A DNA stretch of 60,733 nt from positions 1-60,733 of the forward strand of contig NZ_JAQGJT010000056.1 of the NCBI RefSeq assembly GCF_028290495.1, written 5' to 3'. Of the stretch, positions 44,691-54,587 are shown piece by piece. A model generated the notes under the pieces. It was not told where the DNA came from. It made no database searches and saw only the letters and a list, made by a program, of their open reading frames with translations. The DNA comes from Tardiphaga sp. GTDB lineage: Bacteria; Pseudomonadota; Alphaproteobacteria; Rhizobiales; Xanthobacteraceae. The position numbers and the translations under genes were made by a program. The stretch's first letter is position 1. Each line of letters opens with the position of its first letter.

Positions 44691-45662
44691 ATGACGACCA
44701 TCATTCGCCTCAAGGCCCCCGGCGGCGTCGAGCAGCTCGAACGCGTGACTGTCGAGTTGCCGCCGCCCGGCCCTGATGACATCCGAATCCGGCAAACCGC
44801 AATCGGCATCAACTTCCTCGATATTTATCATCGCATGGGCATGTTTCCGCTGACCGCAGACGCTGTTCTCGGCGCCGAGGCTGTCGGGGAAGTCACGGCT
44901 ACCGGCGCAAATGTCACCTCGGTGCAGACCGGCGACCGGATCGGCTATGCCGGCGCTCCTGTGGGTGCCTACGCCTCCGAGCGCAATCTGCCGGGGTGGC
45001 GAGCGGTCAAATTGCCCGGCGATCTCGCCGATACGACCGTCGCTTCAGCGCTGCTCAAGGGCCTCACGGCCTACATGCTGCTGACGCGGATCTATCCGGT
45101 CGATGCCGGCACCACGATGCTGGTACACAGCGCGGCCGGCGGTCTGGGGCAATTGCTGACGCGCTGGGCGCGACATCTCGGCGCCACCGTGATCGGCACG
45201 GTCGGTTCGGACGCCAAGGCCGCGTCCGCGCGCGACGCCGGTGCGCAGCATGTCATCGTCGGCCGCGACGCCGACTTCGCCCGCGAGGTGGCGATGCTTA
45301 CCGACGGACGCGGCGTCGATGTCGCCTATGACGGCGTCGGCGGGACGACGCTGGCCAAGACGCTCGGCTGCGTGCGGCCGTTCGGCGTGGTGGCGAGCTT
45401 CGGCCAGGCCGCCGGACCGATCCCGTTGATCGATATCAACGAACTCGGACCACGGCGCAGCATCCTGCTGGGACGGCCGAGCGTAATGGCCTACATGAAC
45501 AACGTCGAAGACTATCACCGCGGCGCGGCGGCGGTGCTGGCGGCGCTATCGGACGGCGTGCTGCAGGCCAGCGGGACCGCTTATCCGCTCGATGAGGCAG
45601 CCCGGGCGCAGTCCGATCTCGAGGCCGGGCGGACCAGCGGTTCGCTCTATCTGGTGCCGTGA
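44691..45662 (+). CDS. NADPH:quinone oxidoreductase, zinc-independent MDR family
   Basis: A 323-residue protein with ATG at 44691 behind AAGGAGA. It shows the QOR layout: GIGINFLDIYHRMGMFP, LGAEAVGEVTATG, DRIGYAG, the nucleotide-binding site HSAAGGLGQLLTRWARHLGATVIG and VAYDGVGGTTL. No structural or catalytic zinc cysteines are present, as in quinone reductase. It uses NADPH to reduce quinones or enones. Likely regulated by the divergent LysR. Confidence 0.9.
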   Translation: MTTIIRLKAPGGVEQLERVTVELPPPGPDDIRIRQTAIGINFLDIYHRMGMFPLTADAVLGAEAVGEVTATGANVTSVQTGDRIGYAGAPVGAYASERNLPGWRAVKLPGDLADTTVASALLKGLTAYMLLTRIYPVDAGTTMLVHSAAGGLGQLLTRWARHLGATVIGTVGSDAKAASARDAGAQHVIVGRDADFAREVAMLTDGRGVDVAYDGVGGTTLAKTLGCVRPFGVVASFGQAAGPIPLIDINELGPRRSILLGRPSVMAYMNNVEDYHRGAAAVLAALSDGVLQASGTAYPLDEAARAQSDLEAGRTSGSLYLVP

Positions 45663-45673
45663 CGCTGTGCCGG

Positions 45674-46765
45674 CTACTCCGCCGGCTGCAGCCGCGCCGG
45701 TTTCCGCTTCGGCGCGATCCAGAACATCTGCGGGCGCTCGAACAGAAAGTTCGCCCGCAGCATTAAAGCCAGCCGCCAGATCACCAGCGCGCCGAGGATG
45801 CCGGCGAGGGTGACGAGTAGCGAAATGGTGCCGAGGTCGAACGGGGCGAATTTCAGCAGCAGCGTCCGCGCGGTGGCCATCGGCAGAAAGAAGGCGAGGT
45901 AGATGACGATGGAATGCGCGCCGCAGAACCGCAGGAACGCCAGCCACTGCATTTTCGCCAGCAGCGTGCCGATGACGATGATCGCCACCGCGCCGGCAAA
46001 GCCCAGCGCCAGCGAGATCACCGGCCATTCGCTGCAGCCGTCATAGACCAGAGCCGCATTGACCAGCGCCCAGCCGGAAAGCCCGGCCAGCGCCCATGCC
46101 GGCTTGGCGCGGGCGCGGTCCGACAGCACGAACACGCGCGCGGCGAACAAATAGCCGGAATAGAAATACACGAAGCGCGAACAGAACTCGTCGATCATGG
46201 TCCAGCCGGTGGCGACGTGCGCCATTTCCAGTGCCGCGGCGACGCTCCAGACCAGCCACGGCGGAATGCCGGCCGTGCGCAGCGCCTTGGTCAGCATGAA
46301 GAACACCGGCAGCATGTAGATGAACCACAGCGTGCCGAACGGCTCGATGTAGGATTCCAGATAGAGGGCTGCGACATAGGCCCAGCCGCCATGCTCGGCG
46401 GCGAGGCCGGGCGCCTTGAAGGCGAACTGGATGGTCACCCACAGCACGTAGAAATAGACGAAGTGCACCACCTTGCGGTCGAGATAGGTGCGCCAGTCGC
46501 GGTCGATCACGACCGCCAGGAACAGGCCGGAGAGCAGGAAGAAGTCCGGCATCCGGAACGGCTTGGCGAAGGCCACCAACGCATGCATGAAGCCGGTCCG
46601 ACCGGCGGCGAGCTCGACGCCCAGCACCGAATGCATCATCACCACCATGACGATGCAGATCCCCTTGGCATAATCGACCCAGTCGATCCGCTCAGGCGAT
46701 GTGATCTCCGGCGTCCCCGACAAAGCAGCCTGATCGGCGACGGCATAGGTGCCGCTGGTGGTCAT
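45674..46765 (-). CDS. Acyltransferase family 3 membrane protein
   Basis: A 363-residue integral membrane protein with about ten helices. It starts at ATG 46765 behind AAGGGAC. The signature region ERIDWVDYAKGICIVMVVMMHSVLG (with catalytic His) followed by FRMPDFFLLSGLFLAV (the LSGxF block) defines acyltransferase_3 proteins, which O-acylate polysaccharides, lipids or glycans. The acceptor is unknown: no polysaccharide cluster is nearby. Later segments FIYMLPVFFMLTKAL and SIVIYLAFFLPMATARTLL fit the fold. Divergent from hrpB. Confidence 0.87.
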   Translation of the reverse strand: MTTSGTYAVADQAALSGTPEITSPERIDWVDYAKGICIVMVVMMHSVLGVELAAGRTGFMHALVAFAKPFRMPDFFLLSGLFLAVVIDRDWRTYLDRKVVHFVYFYVLWVTIQFAFKAPGLAAEHGGWAYVAALYLESYIEPFGTLWFIYMLPVFFMLTKALRTAGIPPWLVWSVAAALEMAHVATGWTMIDEFCSRFVYFYSGYLFAARVFVLSDRARAKPAWALAGLSGWALVNAALVYDGCSEWPVISLALGFAGAVAIIVIGTLLAKMQWLAFLRFCGAHSIVIYLAFFLPMATARTLLLKFAPFDLGTISLLVTLAGILGALVIWRLALMLRANFLFERPQMFWIAPKRKPARLQPAE

Positions 46766-46943
46766 GAGTGTCCCTTGTCGCCCGCCCAACCTGTTGGCGA
46801 CATCATCCGGGCGAACAGTTTATACGGCCTTTCCGCGACCACGGAATCCGGCATCCTCGTGGGATTGTGATGAACAAGGTGCGCTTTTGCCCTGCGGCGG
46901 GGCCTGCGCTAAGACGCGGGCAACACCGAGAAAGCGTTAACCA

Positions 46944-49445
46944 TTGACCCGCTCCTTCGATACGCCCCTTCCCATCGACGCGGTGCTCGACGACATCGCG
47001 CAGGCGATGGCGACCAGCAACGCCGCCGTGCTGGTGGCGCCGCCGGGCGCCGGCAAGACCACGCGGGTGCCGCTGGCGCTGCTCGATGCGCCCTGGTTGA
47101 AGGGCAGGAAGATCATCATGCTGGAGCCGCGGCGGATCGCCGCCCGCGCCAGCGCCGAGCGGATGGCGAAGACGCTGGGCGAACGCGTCGGTGAAACCGT
47201 CGGCTACCGCGTCCGCTTCGGCTCAAAAATCTCGCGCAATACCCGCATCGAGGTGGTCACCGAGGGCATCTTTTCGCGGCAGATCCTCGACGATCCCGAA
47301 CTGACCGGCGTCGCCGCGGTTTTGTTCGATGAGTTCCACGAGCGCTCGCTTGATGCCGACATGGGGCTGGCGCTGGCGCGCGACGCGCAGGTGGGGCTGC
47401 GCGAGGATCTGCGCATTCTCGTGATGTCCGCGACCATCGACGGCGCGCGCATCGCCAGATTGCTCGGTGACGCGCCGGTGATCGAAAGCCAGGGCCGCGC
47501 CTTCCCGGTCGAGACGCGCTATCTCGGCCGCAAGGCCGATGCCCAGATCGAGCGGCAGATGGCCGACGCCATCGCCACTGCGCTGCGCGCCGATCCCGGC
47601 TCGGTGCTGGCGTTCCTGCCGGGCGCCGCCGAAATCCGCCGCACCCACACTTTTCTCAGCGAGCGTATCCATGACGCCGCGATCGAGATCGTGCCGCTGT
47701 TCGGCGCGCTCGATGCCGCCGTACAGGACCGCGCGATCCAGCCCGCGCCCACGGGACAGCGCAAGGTGGTGCTGGCGACCTCGATCGCCGAAACCTCGCT
47801 GACCATCGAGGGCGTCCGCATCGTGGTGGATTGCGGCCTCGCCCGCGTGCCGCGCTACGAGCCGGATATCGGGCTGACGCGACTGGAAACCGTGCGTGCG
47901 TCGCGCGCCGCCGTCGACCAGCGCCGCGGCCGCGCCGGGCGCACCGAGCCCGGCATCTGCTACCGGCTGTGGGACGAACCGCAGACGGCGTCGCTGCCGG
48001 CCTACACACAGCCGGAAATTCTCAGCGCCGATCTGACGTCGCTGATGCTCGATCTCGCGCAATGGGGCGTCAGCGATCCCACGCAACTGGCGTTCCTCGA
48101 CGCACCGCCGGCCCCGGCGCTGAAGGAAGCGCGCACTCTGTTGCGCGAACTCGGCGCGCTGGATGCCGATGGCCGCATCACGTCGGAAGGGCAAAGCCTG
48201 CGCGCGCTGGCGCTGCCGCCGCGGCTGGCCCGGATGATCGTGGATTCGCACCGGCTGGGCGCGGGCGAGGACGCCGCCGATATCGCCGCTGTTCTCACCG
48301 AGCGCGGATTGGGCGGCGACAGCGTCGATCTCGACCACCGCCTCGACCAATTCCGCCGCGACCGCTCGCAGCGGGCGCAGAGCGCCCGTCAATTGGCAAC
48401 GCGCTGGGCCTCGCAGGTGGCGGCGACGGAGAAAGCCACGAACGCCGAAGCCCGTGGCGCCCTCTCCAGTGACGTCGAACTCACCACCGGCGTCATGCTA
48501 GCGCTCGCCTTCCCCGACCGTGTCGCCAGAAATCGCGGCAAGGGCTCGTTCGTGCTGGCCAATGGCCGCGGCGCGTCGATCGACCAGGCACAGGCGCTGG
48601 CGCGCGCGCCCTATATCGCGGTGGCCGAACTGACAGGCACCGCCGCCAACGGCCGTATCCTGCTGGCCGCGCCGATCGCGCAGGCCGATATCGAAACGCG
48701 TTTCGCCGACCAGATCGCGGCGGTTGACGAAATCTCGTTCGACCGCGCCGCGATGGCGCTGCGCGGCCGGCGCAAGCGCACGCTGCACGCGATCACGCTG
48801 TCGGAAGCGCCGTTCGCGCTTGCCGCCTCCACCGAGACCGCACCGATCCTCGCCGACGGGCTGGTCGCCGCCGGCATCGAACGGCTGCCGTGGTCGAAGC
48901 CGCTGCAGCAATGGCGCGGCCGGGTGATGTTTTTGCGCGCGGCGGAGGGCGATAGCTGGCCGGACCTGTCCGACGCGGCATTGGCCGCCAGCCGGCAGGA
49001 CTGGCTGATGCCGGCGCTGTACGACAAGCTGGCGCTGAAGGAGTTTTCCTCCGGCGACATGTCGGATGCGCTGATGGCGCTGTTGCCGTGGGAGAGCCGC
49101 GCCCGGCTCGACAAAGAAGCGCCGACGCATTTCGAGGCGCCGACCGGCACCCAACTGGCCATCGACTACGAGGCCGAACAGGGCCCGACCATCGCGGTTC
49201 GGCTGCAGGAATTGTTCGGACTCAACCGACATCCCTCGGTCGCCCGCGGCGCGGTGCCGCTGGTGCTGGAATTGCTGTCGCCGGCGCATCGTCCGGTACA
49301 GGTGACGCGCGACCTGCCCGGCTTCTGGCGTGGCTCCTATCAGGATGTGCGCTCCGACTTGCGCGGCCGCTATCCGCGCCATCCCTGGCCGGAAGATCCC
49401 GCCAGCGCGTTGCCGACGCGGCGCGTCAAGCCGCGGGGAACGTGA
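46944..49445 (+). CDS. hrpB: ATP-dependent helicase HrpB
   Basis: An 833-residue DEAH-box helicase. Walker A APPGAGKTTRVPLAL (about 33-47), motif Ia LEPRRIAARASAERMA, DEFHERSLDADMGL, motif III VMSATIDG, and motif VI QRRGRAGRTEPGICYRLW; the C-terminal HrpB domain follows. Translation appears to start at TTG 46944 (GAGAAAG upstream). HrpB of E. coli is a poorly understood RNA helicase. Divergent from the acyltransferase gene. Confidence 0.92.
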   Translation: MTRSFDTPLPIDAVLDDIAQAMATSNAAVLVAPPGAGKTTRVPLALLDAPWLKGRKIIMLEPRRIAARASAERMAKTLGERVGETVGYRVRFGSKISRNTRIEVVTEGIFSRQILDDPELTGVAAVLFDEFHERSLDADMGLALARDAQVGLREDLRILVMSATIDGARIARLLGDAPVIESQGRAFPVETRYLGRKADAQIERQMADAIATALRADPGSVLAFLPGAAEIRRTHTFLSERIHDAAIEIVPLFGALDAAVQDRAIQPAPTGQRKVVLATSIAETSLTIEGVRIVVDCGLARVPRYEPDIGLTRLETVRASRAAVDQRRGRAGRTEPGICYRLWDEPQTASLPAYTQPEILSADLTSLMLDLAQWGVSDPTQLAFLDAPPAPALKEARTLLRELGALDADGRITSEGQSLRALALPPRLARMIVDSHRLGAGEDAADIAAVLTERGLGGDSVDLDHRLDQFRRDRSQRAQSARQLATRWASQVAATEKATNAEARGALSSDVELTTGVMLALAFPDRVARNRGKGSFVLANGRGASIDQAQALARAPYIAVAELTGTAANGRILLAAPIAQADIETRFADQIAAVDEISFDRAAMALRGRRKRTLHAITLSEAPFALAASTETAPILADGLVAAGIERLPWSKPLQQWRGRVMFLRAAEGDSWPDLSDAALAASRQDWLMPALYDKLALKEFSSGDMSDALMALLPWESRARLDKEAPTHFEAPTGTQLAIDYEAEQGPTIAVRLQELFGLNRHPSVARGAVPLVLELLSPAHRPVQVTRDLPGFWRGSYQDVRSDLRGRYPRHPWPEDPASALPTRRVKPRGT

Positions 49446-49754
49446 GGAAACGGGCCGTCACATGCAGACTGTCATCGCCCGCGAAAACGGGCGACCCGGT
49501 AAACGCCGGTTCCGGTGATGAAATCGCGACGCCGCCGCGTACTGGATCCTCCGCTTTCGCGGCGGATGACACCTGAGTTTGCGGGAGCGCATCGCATCGC
49601 GTCCGGGGCACGAGATCGTAATTCGCCTCCCCATTAACCCGGTGCTCATCCTTTTCGCCAAAATAGCAGGGGCGGGTTTCGTCCGGAACGGACGGCTCCG
49701 CTCATGTGTGGTGAGATCGCGCTTCCCTTAAGCGGCGATCAGTGGGGTTGGCGT
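49446..49754. other. Intergenic region with a dispersed repeat
   Basis: Between hrpB and the protease gene. Positions 49471-49570 hold the GTCATCGCCCG repeat described next; the rest has no gene, and only a short AT-richer stretch that could be the promoter of the protease gene. Confidence 0.5.
49471..49570. repeat. Dispersed palindromic repeat (GTCATCGCCCGCG ... GCGGATGAC)
   Basis: The ends GTCATCGCCCG and CGGCGGATGAC are inverted; the middle GTACTGGATCCTCC and GCGACCCGGTAAACG segments match other copies at 24886 and 59273. Confidence 0.7.
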
Positions 49755-50273
49755 ATGCGTAGCATCATGTTCTTTGCAGCGATCCTGATCGGATTGGGCA
49801 CCGTGATGGCGCAGGTCGCCGACCGAATGACCACCGTCTCGCCGGCGGCGGCGAAGACCGTTTCATTGGCGACCGCGCGGCAGGACAGTCCGCAAGCCAT
49901 CGGCCGCAGCCTCAGCATTGCCGGCGACTCCCGCGGCCATTTCCAGACCGAAGGCCGTATCGATGGCCAGCGCATCGGCTTCATGGTCGATACCGGCGCC
50001 TCCGTGATCGCGCTGAACGAGAAGTCCGCGGCGCGGTTCGGGTTGCGGCCGACGCCCGCCGACTACAAGACGAATGTCTCGACGGCGAACGGCACCATCA
50101 AGGCGGCGCGGACAAAGCTGGCGATGGTCGATATCGGCGGCCTCGTCGTGCGCGACGTCGAAGCGATGGTGCTGCCCGACGAGGCGCTGTCGGAGAACCT
50201 GCTCGGCCTGTCGTTCCTGTCGCGGCTGAAGCGTTTCGAATATGCCAATGGCAAGATGGTGCTGGAACAGTAA
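49755..50273 (+). CDS. Membrane-anchored retropepsin-like aspartic protease (TIGR02281 type)
   Basis: A protein of about 172 residues from ATG 49755: an N-terminal membrane anchor (SIMFFAAILIGLGTVMAQV), a linker, then the clan AA domain with the catalytic FMVDTGASVIALN loop and the second-half strand NLLGLSFLSRLKRFEYANGKMVLEQ. One protease half is present, so activity needs a homodimer. It faces the periplasm. Substrates are unknown. Monocistronic, 309 bases from hrpB. Confidence 0.87.
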   Translation: MRSIMFFAAILIGLGTVMAQVADRMTTVSPAAAKTVSLATARQDSPQAIGRSLSIAGDSRGHFQTEGRIDGQRIGFMVDTGASVIALNEKSAARFGLRPTPADYKTNVSTANGTIKAARTKLAMVDIGGLVVRDVEAMVLPDEALSENLLGLSFLSRLKRFEYANGKMVLEQ

Positions 50274-50400
50274 CCACCGCCCGGATTGAAGCTGCGCGCC
50301 TGAATCGGTTCGATACCGCACGGATGACACGCGCTCGCCTTCCCAGCGCCGTCTGCTTTCGCTATGGCTTGGCACCTGCCCACCATTAGCGAGGCCACCG

Positions 50401-51900
50401 ATGTTTCCGAAGCCGAAGCCCTTACTGGTCCCCAACACCTACGCCTACGAATCCGAACCGATGGTGAAGGCGACCGGTTTTCGCGAATATGACGCGCGGT
50501 GGCTGTTCGGCAAGGAAATCAACCTGATGGGCATTCAGGCGCTGGGCATGGGGCTCGGTGCGCTGATCGCCGAACTCGGCCAGAAGCAGGAGATCGTCAC
50601 CGGTCACGATTTCCGCGGTTATTCGGCCTCGATCAAATACGCGCTGATGACCGGCCTGATGGCGTCGGGCTGCAAGGTGCACGACATTGGCCTCGCGGTA
50701 ACGCCGATGGCCTATTTCGCGCAGTTCGACCTCGACGTGCCCTGCGTCGCGATGGTCACGGCGTCGCATAACGACAATGGCTGGACCGGTGTCAAGATGG
50801 GCATCAACCGACCGATGACCTTCGGCCCCGACGAGATGAAACGGCTGAAGGAAATCGTGCTCAATGCCGAGTTCAACAACAAGCCCGGCGGTTCCTATCA
50901 ATTCCATGAGAACTATCCGGCGCGCTACATTGCCGACCTCACCAACCGTCCGAAGCTGAAGCGCAAGCTCAAGGTCGTTGTTGCCTGCGGCAACGGCACC
51001 GCTGGCGCGTTTGCGCCTCAGGTGATGGAAGCGATCGGCTGCGAGGTGATCCCGCTCGATGTCGAGCTCGATCACACCTTCCCGAAGTACAATCCGAACC
51101 CGGAAGACATGGAGATGCTGCACGCGATCCGCGATGCCGTGCTCGAACACAAGGCCGATGTCGGGCTCGGCTTCGACGGCGACGGCGACCGCTGCGGCGT
51201 GGTCGACAACACCGGCGAAGAGATCTTCGCCGACAAGGTCGGCGTGATGCTGGCGCGTGACATGTCGGCGGTGATCAAGGACGCGACCTTCGTAGTCGAC
51301 GTGAAGTCGACCGGGCTTTTTGTGACGGACCCCGTGCTGCAGGCACAGGGCGCCAGGACCACCTACTGGAAAACCGGTCACTCCTACATGAAGCGCCGCA
51401 CCAACGAATTGAAGGCGCTGGCGGGCTTCGAGAAATCCGGCCACTTCTTCTTCAACCCACCGGTCGGCCGCGGCTATGACGATGGTCTGGTGTCAGCCAT
51501 TGCGATCTGCGAGATGCTCGACCGCGCGCCGGACAAGACGATGGCCGACCTCAAGGACGCGCTGCCGAAGACATGGTCGTCGCCGACCATGTCGCCGCAT
51601 TGCGCGGACGAGACTAAATACGGCGTCGTCGCACAGGTGGTTGCGCATTTCGAAACCGCGCAGAAGAACGGCGAGCAGGTCGCCGGACAAGCGATCCGCG
51701 ATCTCGTCACCGTCAACGGCGTGCGCGTCACCTGTGCCGACGGCAGCTGGGGCCTGGTGCGGGCATCCTCCAACAAGCCGGAACTGGTGGTGGTGGTCGA
51801 GAGCCCGGTGTCGGAGGCACGCATGCACGACATGTTCGAAGCGATGAACGTGGTGCTGCGGACGCATCCGGAAGTCGGCGCGTATAACCAGACGATTTGA
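50401..51900 (+). CDS. Phosphomannomutase/phosphoglucomutase
   Basis: A 499-residue alpha-D-phosphohexomutase with all four active-site loops: phosphoserine loop VTASHNDNGWTG, metal loop GFDGDGDRCGV, sugar loop EKSGHFFF, and the C-terminal phosphate loop RASSNKPELVVVVES. It makes mannose-1-P (for GDP-sugars) or glucose-1-P. Proteins of this size and start are annotated as phosphomannomutase NoeK in bradyrhizobia; the choice of substrate is not certain. It stands alone. Confidence 0.9.
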   Translation: MFPKPKPLLVPNTYAYESEPMVKATGFREYDARWLFGKEINLMGIQALGMGLGALIAELGQKQEIVTGHDFRGYSASIKYALMTGLMASGCKVHDIGLAVTPMAYFAQFDLDVPCVAMVTASHNDNGWTGVKMGINRPMTFGPDEMKRLKEIVLNAEFNNKPGGSYQFHENYPARYIADLTNRPKLKRKLKVVVACGNGTAGAFAPQVMEAIGCEVIPLDVELDHTFPKYNPNPEDMEMLHAIRDAVLEHKADVGLGFDGDGDRCGVVDNTGEEIFADKVGVMLARDMSAVIKDATFVVDVKSTGLFVTDPVLQAQGARTTYWKTGHSYMKRRTNELKALAGFEKSGHFFFNPPVGRGYDDGLVSAIAICEMLDRAPDKTMADLKDALPKTWSSPTMSPHCADETKYGVVAQVVAHFETAQKNGEQVAGQAIRDLVTVNGVRVTCADGSWGLVRASSNKPELVVVVESPVSEARMHDMFEAMNVVLRTHPEVGAYNQTI

Positions 51901-51903
51901 GCG

Positions 51904-52105
51904 ACTCTTCCTTCTCCCCTTGTGGGAGAAGGTGGCGCGGACCAACGGGTCGGCGCAAGGCGCCGCCCGATGACAGGCTCCGTCCGCGTCGGATGAGGGG
52001 GTTCCGGGCTCTGGAGTTTGTAGCGCCCCCTCACCCGTCTTCGCTTCGCGAAGCCACCCTCTCCCACGCCGCAAAGCTTCGCTTTGCTGGGGGAGAGGGA
52101 AGATC
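51904..52105. repeat. Large palindromic repeat region (TTCTCCCCTTGTGGGAGAAGG type)
   Basis: Starts with TTCTCCCCTTGTGGGAGAA, includes CCTCACCCGTCTTCGCTTCGCGAAG and ends with GCAAAGCTTCGCTTTGCTGGGGGAGAGG. A set of nested inverted segments between convergent phosphomannomutase and lrp genes. This is a common bradyrhizobial intergenic repeat type. Confidence 0.7.
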
Positions 52106-52109
52106 AGAA

Positions 52110-52619
52110 TTACGCCGCCGGCATCGGCGGCACGGGCAGCGCCGTCACCGACTTGATTTTCTCCATCGCAAAGCGCGACGTCACGTTCTTCAGCGCCACA
52201 GCCGCGATCAGCTTCTTGTAGAAGATGTCGTAGCTCTGCATGTCGGCGACGACGACGCGCAGCATGTAGTCGACATCGCCGGCCATGCGGTAGAATTCCA
52301 TTACCTCGGGCATCGCGCTGACAGCGTCGGCAAATTTCTTCAGCCAGACGTCGGAATGGTCGCCGCTCTCTACCGAGACGAACACCGACAGGCCGAGCCC
52401 GATCTTGTTCTGATCGACCAGCGCCACCCGGCGCAGGATCACGCCGTCGGCTTCCAGCCGCTGGATCCGCTTCCAGCACGGCGTCGAGGACAGCCCGACC
52501 CGATCGCCGATTTCGGCGACCGAGAGCGAGGCGTCTTCCTGCAGCACCATCAATATCTTGCGGTCGATGGCGTCGAGGCGGCGGCTGGATTCTGGGGCTT
52601 GGGTAGCGAGATCGGTCAT
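52110..52619 (-). CDS. Lrp/AsnC-family transcriptional regulator
   Basis: A 169-residue protein with helix-turn-helix LSVAEIGDRVGLSSTPCWKRIQRLEADGVI and the C-terminal RAM ligand domain (SAMPEVMEFYRMAGDVDYMLRVVV). It belongs to the Lrp-like class responding to amino acids. The target is unknown: the nearest gene upstream is the PfkB kinase, 99 bases away in the same direction. The intervening DNA is AT-rich, with a candidate promoter. Confidence 0.9.
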   Translation of the reverse strand: MTDLATQAPESSRRLDAIDRKILMVLQEDASLSVAEIGDRVGLSSTPCWKRIQRLEADGVILRRVALVDQNKIGLGLSVFVSVESGDHSDVWLKKFADAVSAMPEVMEFYRMAGDVDYMLRVVVADMQSYDIFYKKLIAAVALKNVTSRFAMEKIKSVTALPVPPMPAA

Positions 52620-52718
52620 GGAGAGAACTTTGTTCTAATTATGAGGACGACAAACCTCATATATAGAAAATTCTTCCAAATCAACCCTGACCGGTCGCCC
52701 GTCCCGAATCGAATGGCT

Positions 52719-53627
52719 TCATTTGGCCAAAAGCTCTTCCACTTCAGCGCGTTGCGGGCAGGCAAAGGCGCCGCCGTAACGGGTGCATTTCAGCGCTGCC
52801 GCGGCGGAGGCGAAGCGCAGCGCGTCGGGGATGGAGCTGCCGCCGGCGAATTCCAGCGCGAAGGCGCCGTGGAAGATATCGCCGGCGCCGAGCGTGTCCA
52901 CGGTGTGGACCGGAAAGGCCGGCGTGCGCTGCAGCTCGTGCTTTTCGTCGAGCCACAGCGTGCCCTTCGGGCCGAGCGTGACGGCGAGGAACGACGACGT
53001 CAGCTTCGCCATTTTGCGCAGGGCCGCGGCGTCATCGGTGATCCCCGCGGTGGCCTGCAAGGCTTCGTCGGAAAAGATGAGGTGCGACGACACGCTGAGC
53101 AGGCCCTCGCTCAGCGACATCGCACTGTCGATATCGACCACCACCGGAATGCCGCGGCGGCGCGCTTCGGCACAGAGATCGGTGGCGAAGCCGGCGCAGC
53201 GGCTCTCGATCAGGATCGCGTCGCAATTCTCGAGCAACAGATCGGCGTGCGGCAGCTTCACCTTCCACAATTCGGGATCGCGAAACGAGATGATGGTGCG
53301 CTCGCCGGAGGGGTCCATCATGATCCCCGAGATCGGCGTCACCAGCCCGGGCATATGCACCAGATGCGTGGTGTCGATGCCTTCCTTCGCAAGATCGTCG
53401 AACAGATACTGGCTGGAGCTCTCCGCGGCGTCGCCCATCGGGCCGGTCAGGGCGGCGTGGCCGCCGAGCCGGCTGATGCCGATCGCCGCATTCAGCGCAT
53501 TACCGCCGCAGATCTGCGCGAAACGGTCGGCGTGGAATTTCTGGCCGCGGCCGGGCACCGCCTGCACGCCGAAAGTGAGATCGCGCACCGGCATGCCGAT
53601 GCACAGGATATTCTTCTTCGAGCTCAT
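52719..53627 (-). CDS. PfkB-family carbohydrate kinase
   Basis: A 302-residue ribokinase-like enzyme with CGGNALNAAIGISRLGG (substrate-binding), ADRFAQ, and the C-terminal anion-hole/catalytic motif VDTLGAGDIFHGAFA with the base Asp. It resembles sugar, ribokinase or adenosine-kinase-type enzymes; the substrate is not determined. ATG at 53627 has GGGGAA upstream. It lies 20 bases after the nudC stop, so may be co-transcribed with HIT-nudC. Confidence 0.88.
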   Translation of the reverse strand: MSSKKNILCIGMPVRDLTFGVQAVPGRGQKFHADRFAQICGGNALNAAIGISRLGGHAALTGPMGDAAESSSQYLFDDLAKEGIDTTHLVHMPGLVTPISGIMMDPSGERTIISFRDPELWKVKLPHADLLLENCDAILIESRCAGFATDLCAEARRRGIPVVVDIDSAMSLSEGLLSVSSHLIFSDEALQATAGITDDAAALRKMAKLTSSFLAVTLGPKGTLWLDEKHELQRTPAFPVHTVDTLGAGDIFHGAFALEFAGGSSIPDALRFASAAAALKCTRYGGAFACPQRAEVEELLAK

Positions 53628-53647
53628 GGCGTTTCCCCGATATGGTC

Positions 53648-54583
53648 TCAGCCAGGCTGCAACCAGCGGCCAAGCAGATGATGTGCGATGGCAAACGGAT
53701 GCGGTCCGGCGAGCCCGTCGGGGTGTTCGCGCTTCAGCATCAAGGTCGCCTCATCCCGGTCAAACCACCGGGCGTCTTCAAGTTCCATGTGATCGATCGC
53801 AATCGTATCTGTGGTAGCGCGTGCCGAGCAGCCGATCATCAGGGATGACGGATAGGGCCAGGGCTGCGTCATGTAATATTTGACGTCGGTGCAGCGAATG
53901 CCGGCTTCCTCGAAAATCTCGCGGCGCACCGCGTCCTCGATGGTCTCGGCGGCCTCGACGAAGCCGGCGAGGCACGAATACATCCCCGGCGGAAACTGCT
54001 TCTGGCGGCCGAGCAGGCACTTGTCGCCCTTCTCCACCAGCATGATCGCGACCGGATCGGTGCGCGGAAAATGCTCGGTTTTGCAGCCGGGGCAGACGCG
54101 CTTCCAGCCGCCTTCGGCCATCGCGGTGCGGATACCGCAATTGGCGCAGAAACCGTGACGCTGATGCCAGGACACCAGCGATTTCGCCATCGCGATCGCC
54201 GAGAGCTGGTCCGGCGGCACCACGCCCTGCATCGCCATGCCGCGCAGTTCGGAGAACACATAGTCGGCGCGCGTCAGCAGCGCCTCGACCGCGGCCGCGC
54301 CGATGCCCATGCCGAACACCGCAGCGCCGTCGCGCAGGCCGAGAAAGATGGTGCCGGGATTCGCGCCGGCCTTCAGCGCTTCGGCGATCGTCAGCAGCGC
54401 ACGCGGACCGGCGGCGTCCTGCTTCATCACCAGCGAATCGCGGTGCACCACATAAGCGCGGCTGTCGCTCTTGCCTTCGAGCGCGAACAGCTTCTCGTCG
54501 CTGAAGCGCAGATGCGCGGCGCGGTCGAGCTGGTGCGAGATGAACGCCGGATGGTCCAGCGGAAACAGTTCGTTGGGTGTCAT
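53648..54583 (-). CDS. nudC: NAD(+) diphosphatase
   Basis: A 311-residue Nudix hydrolase that cleaves NAD(H) and can remove NAD caps from RNA. It has the zinc ribbon FCANCGIRT and VCPGCKTEHFPRTDP, the Nudix box GFVEAAETIEDAVRREIFEEAGI and the NADH-pyrophosphatase signature TQPWPYPSS. ATG at 54583 lies 4 bases past the HIT-gene stop; an in-frame GTG 12 bases further upstream, inside that gene, is possible but has a poor context. Coupled to the HIT gene. Confidence 0.93.
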   Translation of the reverse strand: MTPNELFPLDHPAFISHQLDRAAHLRFSDEKLFALEGKSDSRAYVVHRDSLVMKQDAAGPRALLTIAEALKAGANPGTIFLGLRDGAAVFGMGIGAAAVEALLTRADYVFSELRGMAMQGVVPPDQLSAIAMAKSLVSWHQRHGFCANCGIRTAMAEGGWKRVCPGCKTEHFPRTDPVAIMLVEKGDKCLLGRQKQFPPGMYSCLAGFVEAAETIEDAVRREIFEEAGIRCTDVKYYMTQPWPYPSSLMIGCSARATTDTIAIDHMELEDARWFDRDEATLMLKREHPDGLAGPHPFAIAHHLLGRWLQPG

Positions 54584-54587
54584 GGGA

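Noticed and set aside
48498..49382. 294-codon minus-strand frame over hrpB
   Set aside because: Antisense shadow of hrpB, which has all helicase motifs on the plus strand.
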